A stretch of DNA of 64,000 nt from Pyrocephalus nanus (Eukaryota; Chordata; Aves; Passeriformes; Tyrannidae). Where the stretch lies: assembly GCA_038380795.1 (NCBI GenBank), contig CM076261.1:35985866-36049865 (forward strand), in the 5' to 3' direction. The notes under the pieces were generated by a model. The model was given only the letters and a program-made list of their open reading frames with translations, ran no database searches and had not been told where the DNA came from. Below are positions 1 to 10,860 of the stretch, one piece after another (within the stretch, counting starts at the first letter, position 1; the number at the start of each line of letters is the position of its first letter). Position numbers and translations under genes: made by a program.

Positions 1-2859
1 TATTCTTTCTAAAATTTTGTCTAAACCTTTAGTTCTTCCAGGAATTTTCTCTATTACAGCTAATAATGAACATTTTCATAAAAGTGGTGTTGGTTGTGGT
101 GGTGGAGGGTTTATTTGCTTGTTTTTTTGTTTGATTTTGTTGTTGTTGTTTTAAAGAAAGGGAGAAAATATTTTTGTAAAACCATTTAACTGCAATAATA
201 AAAATAAAAACAACACCCCCATTTCCTGGGGCTTCCTAAAATCAGGGTGATTATCCAATAAAGAGGTACACTTCCTAGCAGAAAATATTAAAAATGTTCC
301 TCACTAACTAAATTTGTATGACTATAAATTTGTATGTGGCAGGGAGCCACAAAATTCTGGAAGGGTAACACAAAGAACAAGGGCACTCAGCATGGTTTTC
401 ACAGCATTCTTGAAGATAGACAAGAGAGGATGAGTTGTGTGAATATTAAATTTTAAAAGCTTCTTATACTTCAGGAAGCCTTTAAAACTATAAAAAATTT
501 AAAAGGATTTATAAAAACTACATATGCGCAGTCTTCAAAAGAGCTTGAAATATGATTGGAAAGATCAAAGAGGAATATCTTACATTATCATATGATGGGG
601 GAAGTAGAAGAGAAGGAAGAGAGAGAACAAGTGTCTGGAGTTTGGTGTTGCAGGTGAAGAACAGAACTGAGGATAAAGGTTTGCTTTTCACAGTCTTATC
701 TGGCACACAGTTTGCCATCTTCTTTTTTATATCTATTTTAGTGTTACTTAGAAAATTGTAGAAGGAGGTGGGGTGTGAAATGTCTGAACAACCCATGATA
801 TTCTGTGGAAAAGAAATGTGCTAGTTTTAGTGCTTGAATGGCTGTAATTATCATATTGTGGGCGAGAGTGCTGAAAGCTTAACATTTCAGTGAAGTATGG
901 TAGGTTTATACAATGTAACATGTTGATATGTACCTATAACTTGTACATGATATAGTGTGTCACTAAAAGCAACAACAGAACAACCGTTGCCTTTAGGCTG
1001 AAACTATATGTGCAATTTAGGCGTTTTCTAAAGGTCCCATTATAAATGTTGCATGGAGTATGCTGCAAAAGGCTTACACTGTGCACTTGACAGTTCAGAG
1101 TTCCCTTGGTTTTACCATGTTGAGTGTACTTCCAAAATTGAAGTTTCAGTACACTATCTCCTAAGCAATTACAATGTCTTTCAGGATATCCAAGGAGCTA
1201 TTCATTAAGTTTACATATTTTTCTCTCTTCTTTCCTTTCTTTTTCATCTTAATTTAAGAGACAATGCCAGGTTAAATTTAGTTCAAGTTTTAAGTTTATG
1301 AAATTTAAAACAAAACAAAAGAAAAAAACCCACAAAAGTAAATTAAAAAAAAGCTACACAACTCCCACCCCAATCAATGTGAAACAAAGCTATAACCTTA
1401 CAGTTATAGTTGAAGTTCTTGTGTGTTTGCAACTGAAATACTACACTGTCGTTTAAGTGTTGGAAAGAAAAGTATTTTTAAAAGAAATAAATAATTCACA
1501 GTCACTGTTCAAGCAGGTGGATGCAAGTAACCCTCTCCAAAAATCACAGTGAACTTCTCACTCTAACTTATTTTTGTGTACTCTTTTACTTTGTTTGTTG
1601 TACTTCATGGATTTTTCCATAACCATTGGTCGTTTCTGCTCAGATGGGTCACAATTATTTTCTCTCTAGATTTTCTTCTCCAGAGAGAGAATGAGTTCTG
1701 TTGGTTCAGAATTGAATTCATCTTAAACATTCACAGTCAGTGCCAATTACTGCTACTCTGTTCTGCTAAAATAACTATTGGCTCAGAAACTATTACAAGT
1801 CTTGCTTCCTTGTGTTTTCTGTGTTGCCACTCTAAACTCTTCTATATCTGGTTACTGGTTTTTGTCTTTTCAGGTCTGGAGTCTTCCTGCAAAATATACA
1901 GGTTCCTTTGGTGCCCTGCAATGAGGAGCCAGGAACAGTCTAAAAAGCTTAAGGAATGGAATCAGTTTGCTTCCACTATCTGTTTCAAATCAAGTATACC
2001 AAAATAATTTTACCTTTAAGAGCCATATTTTGAGATTTTAACATTATCAGAGCATAGAAATGAGTAACTATGCTTCCTCAAGGTGTTTAGATGCTTTATA
2101 TACTTAACGTGCCCATGAGGCTTATCATGATCTACTGAGCTTTTCCAAGGGAGGTGCATTGGTTTATGATGCTATTTATTTCCTCTCTCATTTTCTCTCT
2201 ATTTGTGCTTAGTGTTATCTTATATAAAACTACAATATTTTCCCCCAAGAATGATCCCAACATATTTTACAAATGCAGTACTTTGAATTTGTTAAAACTC
2301 AATGTAATTCTATTAAGTAGCCCTAGAAAATAGGTATGTACATGTAGAGTTCTTTATTTCTGTCTGCCTTGTGAGGCATACAGACCTGCTACACATCACA
2401 GTTATAAGTTCTATCATGAATACTTTTTGCAACTAAGACTCCCACTGAAGCCATCAAGCAAGTTACTTTTACAAGGAATGTAGACTTCTACTCAAAGTGA
2501 ATATTTCTAGTTATAGACCAAGCCAGGAGATGCTGAGGGAATACTTAGTTTTGCCTTTAAAAGTTACAATAAAGATTTGAGTTTATGCAATAGCATTACT
2601 GGAGAATAGTAAGGGTGGGTAATGAACACTAGAGTAGCATTTCTCTGCATAGGCAGCAAGCCAATTCCCTTCTCATCAAATTCCTCCTAACCAGACTATA
2701 GGATGAAGATTTCTGGCCCAAACCAAACCAAACCAAACTAACAAAACAGTGTTTTTTTGTAAACTAATAGGCAGAAAAAAGGGAAGCAAAATAGCATATT
2801 GCCTTTGTGAAGGTGTGAATTTAGCTCCTTAGCTCAAGCACTCCTACTTAGATAGATGA
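1..2859. other. Non-coding sequence downstream of the cadherin gene
   Basis: AT-rich sequence with short low-complexity tracts (T/G-rich at 115-155, A/C-rich around 1308-1340, AAACC repeats near 2720-2740). A plus frame at 1576-2007 (143 codons) has no recognisable domain and an amino-acid composition typical of translated intergenic DNA. Nothing else can be supported. Confidence 0.6.
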
Positions 2860-3030
2860 GAGAATCAGATGGGTTGGAAAGGACCTCTGAGATCATGAAG
2901 TCCAACCTTGATCCACTACCACCATAGTTACTAGACTATGGCACTAAGTGCCACATCCAGTCTCTTGTTAAATACCTTCAGGGACAGAGAATGCACCACC
3001 TCCCTGGGCAGCCCATTCCAATGCCAGATT
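2860..3030 (-). mobile_element. CR1 LINE 3' end fragment
   Basis: Read on the plus strand it contains gggttggaaaggacctctga and gatcatgaagtccaacc, followed by the cttcagggacagagaatgca and gggcagcccattccaatgcc segments. These are the reverse complement of the CR1 3' terminal region common in bird genomes. The insertion is therefore on the minus strand and is truncated to about 170 bp, as most CR1 copies are. Divergence suggests an old copy. The limits are approximate. Confidence 0.85.
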
Positions 3031-3839
3031 AAGATGATAGACTACATGTGCTTACTTGTGTTTGGTTTAGGCATATGCTTTTCCTTGCTGAATATCCTAA
3101 TTAGCAAAAAAGACTCTTATTAGAGTCTCCAGCTCCTTCTCTCCCAAGTTACCATTTGCATACTTACTGTGTCCACATAGGGTTGTGTTCTCATTATTCA
3201 CATATTTTGATACTTGTGAAGTCAAAGTGCATTACTGAGAAAGAAAAAAACCCCAACATAAGAAACAAAAACAAAAAACCCAAATCAAACCAAACCACCA
3301 CAAAATCACAATTGAAATATTTTGGTATTTCAAAGCAATTTTGGCTTCACCAGATCAGAATTGTTAGTTGCCATGGTAACAAATTATGCAAGCAGGAATT
3401 AAACATCATTACAATCATTCCTAAGTATTGAATAGCTGCTCAAAGTTTTGCCTCTTGTCATATGGCAAATCAAAAGGTTTATAACTCTGTTGTAGCAAGA
3501 AGACAACCTGAATGGCTTTTTTTTATTTATTTCTCTAGCACCTCTCTTGGAGGAACAACAGTTTAGCAGCCTTTCAACAGTAACAGTGAAAGGCAGACTA
3601 GTGCTTAGGAAAGGTAAGAAGCCCTTGTCTTTTGCTCAGGAAACAATTATCAAGCCAAATCCCTGTAAGTAATATCCTTTAACTGTGTATAGAGAGTGAA
3701 AGATACTTTGCAATGTCTTAATTCTATTAACACAATAAATTGTATGACATTTCGTAGAGTTATATAACACTATCTAGAGTTGATATGACACAAAATGATT
3801 CATATTGGGCTTGGATGGCAAGATTTTGGTAGCACTGGG
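3031..3839. other. Unannotated spacer
   Basis: AT-rich sequence with an A/C low-complexity tract at about 3240-3310. No gene, RNA or transposon terminus is recognised. Confidence 0.5.
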
Positions 3840-4640
3840 GGCTACAGGGTGGCTTCTGCAAGATGTTAGAAGCTTTCCCCCATGTCCAGCAGAGCCAATG
3901 CCAGCCAAGATGACCCACTGCTGGCCAAGGCCAAGCCCACCAGTGATGATGGCAACACCTCTGGGATGACATATTTAAGAACAGGGAAAAGTTACTGCTC
4001 AGGAACAATTGCAGACAGAGGAGGGAGGAGTGAAAAATGTATGAGAGAAACAAATTCACAGACATCAAGGTCACAGAAGGAGAGGGAGGAGGTCCTCCCG
4101 GAGACTCCCCTGCACAGCCCCTGGTGCGGACCACGGTGAGGCAGATTTTCTCCTCAGCCCATGGAGGTCCATGGGGGATATATATCCCTGCAGCCTTTCA
4201 AGGACACCACACTGGTGAAGGTGGATGCCCAAAGGAGGCTATGACTGTGCGAAGTCCATGCTGGAGTAGGATCCTGGCAGGACTTTTGGAAATAGAGGAG
4301 GAGTCTACAGTGGATTAGGTTTGCTGGCAAAATTTGTGACCCTGTGGGGTCCCACACTGAAGCAGTCTCTTCCTGAAGGACTGCACCTGGTGGAAGGGAC
4401 CCATACTGGAGCAGTTTGTGAAGACTTGAAACCTATGGGAAGGACTAACATTGAAGAGGTTTGTAGAGGACTGTCTCTTGTAGAAGGGGCCCCACCCTGG
4501 AGCAGGGGACGAGTGCAAGGAGGAAATAGGACAGACTACTTCTGAACCTGATGAATGCAGTGTGAAGCCTTTCACAGCACTGGGATGCAGAGCTCCAGGA
4601 AATATGTTTTTGGGAGGTCTCAACTTTCTCCAGCTCTACT
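3840..4640 (+). mobile_element. LTR-like avian dispersed repeat with internal near-repeats
   Basis: A GC-richer island in AT-rich DNA. From memory it resembles a dispersed avian LTR family: a gtccagcagagccaatgcca segment, a TATA-like atatttaag near 3971-3979, then serial near-copies of a unit of roughly 45-50 bp containing ccca(c/t)actg(a/g)agcagt followed by ggactg and gtggaaggga, best seen at about 4345-4510. Two overlapping frames in it (3882-4139 and 4037-4318) are not convincing genes. The 3' half of the family (poly(A) region and CCACA end) seems absent. Boundaries and exact family name are uncertain; a diverged non-LTR repeat is the main alternative. Confidence 0.5.
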
Positions 4641-5967
4641 GGAAAGGTAGCCATATGTTAAATGCCCTTTTACAGAACTGAACAAGGATCTCAGTTTTCT
4701 CTTAAAAGCTAATGGTACCTTTTATATATGTGTGCTCATATAAATACACACACTTATATACATATATATGTAAAAATATATAAAATAATTTAAAAGTTAA
4801 TAGGGAATTTTCAAATGTCAGGTCATGTTTCCACTTTTGAGAATTGCCTGTAGTGAATTGTAGCTTCTACCACCTGCTAACCAATAAAACTTTGCAGGGG
4901 TGAGGAGGGGACAAGCTGGAGACAATAAGTTGAATGGAAATGTTTTATTGATATTTTTGAAACTCTGTCAGTACTGGTGAAAAAAAAACCCCACAACAAC
5001 AAAAACAAAACAAAATCAAACACAAGCAAACAAACAAACAAACAAAAACCCCACTAAGTTTCCTGAGATGGAGAGAGTCATTTGAAGGGAATAAGGCTGG
5101 ACAAACCTATTTTTTTAGAGCATCTATTTAAAAAAAAGAAAGCTCAGAGTCCTCTCTTTCCTCAGAACCATTTCTATATTTTTTTCAAACAGTGTTTCAA
5201 GTAAGTCACAGAAAAAATAGGGAATGCAAGTTATGATCATAGAATTTAATACTTTTGTTGTCAGGATGCCTCACAAACTGGGAGGAAACACCTAATATAT
5301 GCTTAAGGTTCTTGTTTGTTTTGGTTTGGCTTTGGGTTTTTTTTGCAAGACCCTTGATTTTATACCTCTGAATGACTAAAACAGAATATCTACTAACTCC
5401 CTGTCACATCATATCAATTCACAGCAGCATCCTAGGGTAATGCATTTTCTTTCTTGTGTTTTTTAGTGCTTATGCAAACCTTTTGGAAAGATGATTGCTT
5501 CACCTGAGGTAGACTGCAATTAGTATGCTATAGATAGAGAAGTGTATAGTATGCACAGTATACTATTTGTCAACTGTAGCCCAAAGAACTGTTTTCTACT
5601 CTGAAGAATTCTTGAATAAAAATATCTGATGGATATGCCAGATCCTTCTCAGACAGTAAATAGTGAGAAAACGTAAAACTCTGTGTTCAGTGCTTTATCT
5701 GCAGAGTGTAATAGATAATTTATGTGGCAAACATTTGGTAATAACAGTATAGGAAAATATGAAGTAGTTATTCCTTTAGAAAGCCAGATATGCTCTATAT
5801 GAAATGGGAGGGTCCTTTGGGGAGTTACCATGTAAATAGTAATTATATATTGTATTGTCATGAGTATACAGTAGGGGATAAGTTGTCAGCTCTACAGGCA
5901 TTCCTCTTTGTAGTATCTTCTAGCACTCCATGAGTCTTGCTTTCTTTCAGACCAATAAGCAATTTCT
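4641..5967. other. Unannotated spacer with A/C-rich tract
   Basis: AT-rich sequence. A TA/CA-rich patch lies at 4722-4790 and a low-complexity (CAAA)n/(ACCCC) tract at about 4980-5055. No gene is recognised. Confidence 0.55.
4980..5055. repeat. A/C-rich low-complexity tract
   Basis: Runs of A interrupted by CCCC and by (CAAA)n, with four consecutive caaa units near 5028-5044. Confidence 0.85.
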
Positions 5968-6150
5968 ATAATCATAGAATGGTTTTGATTGAAAGGGACC
6001 TTAGAGTTCCTCTAGTTCCAACATCCTTGCCATGAGCAGGGATATCTTCCTCTTGACCAAGTTGTTCAAATCCCCATGCAACCTGACTTTGAATACTTCC
6101 AGAGATGAGACTTTCACAACTTCTCTGGGCAACATGCCCATTTTCTCACC
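5968..6150 (-). mobile_element. CR1 LINE 3' end fragment
   Basis: The plus strand begins ataatcatagaatggttttg, continues with gaaagggaccttagag, ctagttccaacatccttgcc, and ends with a degraded gggcaacatgcccat segment. This is the reverse complement of the CR1 3' end including one unit of its ATTCTATG-type tail. The insertion is minus strand, about 180 bp, heavily 5'-truncated and moderately diverged. Confidence 0.88.
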
Positions 6151-9100
6151 ACTCTCACAGTAAATACAGCAAATATATATGATACTGAGCAGTATGAAAT
6201 AGTTTTCTTTTTTTACATTAATAGATTTGCCTAAATTTTATTAAGGAAGGTGTAATAAACTGTTTCCAATTGAACATTAGAGATCTCTGTTATTTTTGTA
6301 TTAGCAGCAATTGCCTCTGAAGCGAAGAAAATTCTGCTATTATTTTTTTATTATTATCTTTAGTATATGTGGTATATGTATAAGGCTAGTATGGATGTTT
6401 GTAAATTCATGGGGTTTTTTTCAAAGCAGCTTGAGAATAACTTTTAAATATCTTTTACTAAAAGCCAAAAAAAAAAAACAAACAAACCAGGTCTAAATTT
6501 GCTACTTATATACATAATGGGAAAGAGCACACTGCTTAGAAATATGTTAGCAATGACTGCTGTTTAGAAGAATCATTAATTTGGTTAAACACAAACACCA
6601 AATTTCTGCCAGATTAATAGTTTTATACAAAACATGAGAAGACCTAATTTCATAGGAACAATCAAAACTGTTAATTGATTACGACAAAAATGCTGTCAGA
6701 TATTGATAGATTTCTAAAAACATTTAGATTTCAAGTTCTGTGAAACATGAACCTACTGACTGCGTTCAGTAAAATGGTGGAATAGAAAACTGGTTTCCTA
6801 TTTGCATTTTTTCCTTTATGTTAGAGCAGAACATCTTAATTCATTAAAAACACCTAAAAATAAAGTGTAACAATTATGTCCTTATCTAGTTATACAGTTG
6901 TCAGCAATACTGGTCATAGTTTAATCAAAATATCAGTAAAGTTGCTGCCATTTAACTAACTAGCCCAAAAAATTGGATCTTGTTTTGCTGTGTTTATTTA
7001 TGTTAGTTCATTTTAATGTGCTACTTAACAGAGGAAGCAACAACATAGTAAGTCTTTTATCCATGGTTTCAGAAGTGTAGCAGGTTTTCTTTCATCTTTT
7101 TACTATTTTTTTTCTTCTAGCCAATAATAAAATTAATGATAATCAAAAAAACTTAGTATTGGGATTGATCTCAGTAAATACACACTGTGCCCCTCAAATG
7201 CAAGAAGTAATTGAAGTTTTCACAGTATCTGAGAACATTCCCATGGTGTTTTGCCAATAAACCAGAATTTCCTTTATGCTACTTTCTTGCTCAGTGCTTG
7301 AAAGAACATGCTTACGGGGGAAACCAGAGGCATTTTTTGACATATCAGGTCTAAATTTTCCCAGACTTTTAAAAATAAATATTAAACTATATGTAGAAAT
7401 TCTGTAACTTCACTGTAATTATGATCTCAGGTGGGAATTATTTTCCTTATGTTTGGTATTGTGCTTCACAAATGGGTAATTAACATTTAATGTGTTTAAT
7501 ATGTATAGCTTTTGTGACCTTTAGCTTTTCATACTGACATAAAATGACTGGTTTCAGAGAGTAATGTGAGATCTTTTTTATCAGAATTGCTGACAGTTAA
7601 ATCTTGTGAACTGCAAAATTTAGTTTACGAGTCTTTGAAAAAGGCAAATTAAATAGCCTGTCTTCCTGTAACTTCTCTCCCACCTTTCCTCCAGATCTAC
7701 ATCTCCCAGAAAGATACAAAGAACTAGCATCATTTTTCTCTCCACTCCACTTCTTTCTTACCTCTTATTCTCTTACTTTTTTTTTTTTTCCTAGATTTAT
7801 TTGTTAACTTATAATATCTTGCATATTCTCTTGATTCTGGACAAGACAAGAAAGATGAAGGAAAAAGAGAAGCAACATGGAAGTCTCTGTCATCCTCTCT
7901 CACTCGTGCTCATAATGCTAGGGGTGATTTGTGTGCATAATTGTACCAAGAATTGAACTTGTTTCATTTTGTTTTGGTTTTTCATTTGTTGATTGGGTTT
8001 CTTACAGGGGTCAGGAGTATATTGTTGTTTATCATAGATCTTAAAAGTGTTTTCTTGCCCTGAGGCAATTTATTTGTCCAAATTCAATAAGGATTCTGCT
8101 TCCATAGAAACAACTTCCATAAGGCTTCCATAGAAACCACTCTCCCTGGAGTAATGTCCTCTTCTTCTCCACTAATGAAGACTCCTCAGACTGATTTCAG
8201 CATTTGACATTGTTGATAATCCCATCTTCTGGAATTCTTTCCATAGCAATCCTAGTTATCCTACCAATCTAAGCTATTTTGGTCCTTCAAATTTGATCTA
8301 CTTCTTTGTATTGAAAAACCTTCTGCTTATAAAATGACAGGATTGGACTCATGATCTTCCATACAGTCTTCCTCTCTTTCCTTGTCTACATTTAGCAGGT
8401 TCCCAAATTTGTTTTACAATAATAAATTCGGAGTGCTTTGTTGAATGTTTTCAGGAGAGGATTCTTAGCATTATTACAAATTCTTAGCATTATTACTAAG
8501 ACATGGGTTCACAAAAAAAAAAAAAAAGCATACTTATGAAAGAATATGCAAATAATGTAAAATAGCTATATAAAAGGCAGAGAATTTTTTTTTTTAAGAA
8601 ATGAAAAAAAATTCCAATCATTTTAGCATAACTGTATTTATTCTGTGGTTGCAAACCAAGACATTGCTTTTTGTTTTTCTCTAGGTGCATTGATTTGCTA
8701 TGATAGAATATAATTAGTGGTCATATGGCTTTTTAGAACAGTCTTCCTGGCAGTAAGATTTATGAAGATATAAGATCAGTAATTTTAGTCTTTGAGTGAA
8801 CAAATCCTAGTAGTAGTACAAAATCACCAGGGAGGCTGAAGGAATTCTTGTTGAATCAAAAAGGACTAACAGAAGGTACATCCTTGCGTCTACAATATTT
8901 TTCTGGTGTACACAGAGATGTTACCTCCAGTATCCTCAGATAATTAATTTTTAATTTTTTCTAATAAGAAAGTTTGTCAAAACCTATAGTGAATAAATAT
9001 TTGAAGGGCATTGTCCACATAATGCATATGCAGAAGGACAAAATCTAGGATCTGCCTTCACTTCAGAATGCAGACTTTCTACTTTCTTTTCATTTTGTTT

Positions 9101-9550
9101 TGATTTTTGTATTTCAGAAGAGTCAACAAGTTATGTAGCAAAAATAATTATTGCTGAGTTTTAACAAAATCGTAACTATGGTTTAGTAAAGATTCAATAC
9201 ATGCCTATGTTTGACATGTCCATATTTGCATATCAATATCCTTTGATATAGTTTTGAATATTAAACCAAAAACATATGAAAATATATAAATAAAAAATAT
9301 AAAAATATAAATAAAAATATATCGGTTTTGTGAGCATAACTGATTAATTAGATAGAATTCTAGTTACAAGATTAAGCATGTTAATATAGAGATAGGAAAT
9401 AGAAGATTTGATCAACAATGAAAATTTCCAAGTATTTTTCATTAGAATCATGAAGGCAGTTATGTTTGAAATGAAGGAAAAAAGATACTCATTTCAGATT
9501 GCCAGTTCTAATGTAAACAAAACATGGGTTTTGACATATTCTAACTTCTG
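6151..9550. other. Unannotated AT-rich spacer
   Basis: Contains a 19-bp tandem duplication at 8461-8498, an imperfect repeat of ttccatagaaac at about 8100-8140, A/T-rich tracts (8512-8527, 9270-9322) and poly-T near 7778-7790. No coding region or transposon terminus is recognised. Confidence 0.55.
8461..8498. repeat. 19-bp tandem duplication
   Basis: The unit attcttagcattattac plus two bases occurs twice head to tail, with one mismatch near the end of the unit. Confidence 0.9.
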
Positions 9551-9557
9551 ACCACAG

Positions 9558-10033
9558 TGTAACAGTGTAGGGAGTGGGCCTACAGTGGTCTACAAGCAAT
9601 GGAGAAAAATGCAGGAGAGCTGCAAGGAAGGGGCCTCCGAGGAAGAAATCCATCTACCTTGACAACTGCAGCTACAGGATACGCCTGAATCCAGCGATAA
9701 GGGCAGCTAGCAAGACCCCCACAGACCCCCCCTGTTTGTGCCTCCCACCACTTCTCCCCTTGCATTCCCTTTACCATATATGGCCAAATATACCCCCTAG
9801 CCTATCCTTTCAAACCCCCTTATCACTAAAACCCTGGATTTGGTGCTTTAAGCCAAAGACCCACCCCTGTTCCCGAATTCTCTGTATCCCACTGTATAAA
9901 AGCTAACTTCTTGTTGTATTAAACGACCATTTTGTGAGACACATATCGTGTGTGTGTGTGTCTCTTTCCCCAATGCAAAGTGTGCCCACAGGGTCCATTC
10001 GCAAGGGGACCCCCTCCCCCTAAGCGATATAAC
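9558..10033 (+). mobile_element. Probable endogenous retroviral LTR (boundaries uncertain)
   Basis: A block of about 470 bp, much richer in C and G than its surroundings, with LTR-like order on the plus strand: a C-rich U3-like part, TATAAA at 9895-9900, ATTAAA at 9918-9923 and a T/G-rich stretch (gtgtgtgtgtgtg at 9948-9960) followed by a pyrimidine-rich tail. A start at TGTAGGG (9566) or TGTAACAG (9558) and an end at AACA (10033) are plausible, but I could not find a convincing target-site duplication. No retroviral protein-coding remnant follows, so it would be a solo or degraded LTR. The open frame at 9574-9906 inside it is not considered a gene. Confidence 0.55.
9948..9961. repeat. Short (TG)n run
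   Basis: About seven tg units inside the LTR-like block at 9558-10033. Confidence 0.85.
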
Positions 10034-10521
10034 AGCACTGTAAATTGGTCATGTGTATTCTTTTCTGCCAAAGTTGCATGGTGCTGTCTAGCAGTGTCTT
10101 TGGCTAGTATCCTTGTTTTCACACAGGCTGTTCCAGGTGGGCAGAACAGCCCTGCCAAGGGCAACTACATCCTTCTCCATGAAGCTGGGGAGCTGGCAGA
10201 GTGGAAAGTCTATTCTGCCAAATGTCTCTGAGGAGCACAGCAGTCACACTGGCTTCTGCAATGTATTTCTGAAGTTGCCTGCTTATCTAAGTATTCATGC
10301 AACTGGAAAGCTGTATTGATATACAATATCACAGATTTGAGTACAGATTCTGGTAAGAAGCATATGTAAAAAAAAATTTCAGAAATAATGCAGAAGGGTA
10401 AGTAAAGTAACAGTGTTGACTTGAGACTAGGTTAAAAGACAGAAACTTATTGTACTAACCTAAATAAATTCAATTTAGCTCAAAGTTGGTGTCTAAGGCC
10501 TTGTTTGTGTTTCTTCGGTGT
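10034..10521. other. Spacer between two LTR-like blocks
   Basis: Includes a moderately GC-rich part (10110-10250) with short frames on the plus strand but no recognisable protein. It could be further degraded retroelement sequence; I cannot assign it. Confidence 0.4.
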
Positions 10522-10860
10522 TGTGGTTTAACCCCACTGGTCAAATGAGCCCCACACAGCCACTCACTCACTACATCACCTCTGTTTGGATGGGGAAGAG
10601 AATCTGAATGGTAAAAGTTAGAAAACTTGTGAGTTGAGATGAAGACAGTTTAACAGAGAAAGCAAAAGCCATGTACAAAAGCAAAGCTGAACATGGAATT
10701 AATTTGCTGCTTCCCATGGGCAGGCAGGTGTTCAGCCATCCCCATGAGTGCAGAGCTCCACCTCATGTAATTGTTATTTGGAAAGACAAAAACCATCACT
10801 ACAAAAGTCTCTCTTTTGGCTTTATATGCTGAGCATGATGTCGTATAGAAGTTCAATTGA
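10522..10860 (-). mobile_element. Truncated LTR of a common avian repeat family
   Basis: The plus strand begins tgtggtttaaccccactgg, then has ccccacacagccactcactc, gatggggaagagaatctgaa, cttcccatgggcaggcaggt and ggctttatatgctgagcatg. From memory this is the reverse complement of a widespread avian LTR ending in ...GGTTAAACCACA. On the minus strand it shows a TATATAAA-like box at about 10821-10826 followed by a degraded ATTAAA-like signal (GTTAAA) near 10648-10653, in the correct order. The U3 5' portion beyond about 10860 is missing or too diverged. The family name is not assigned. Confidence 0.65.

Noticed and set aside
1576..2007. 143-codon plus frame, including a WNQF peptide reminiscent of cadherin EC1
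   Set aside because: The match is four residues on the wrong strand and downstream of the gene's last exon; no surrounding EC1 residues, splice sites or domain features support it.
3760..4318. Overlapping frames of 85-124 codons on both strands
   Set aside because: They fall inside the GC-rich LTR-like repeat; open frames there reflect composition and repeated units rather than a protein.
9574..9906. 110-codon frame rich in Pro and Leu
   Set aside because: It overlaps the C-rich LTR-like block and ends at its TATA region; there is no recognisable retroviral or host domain.
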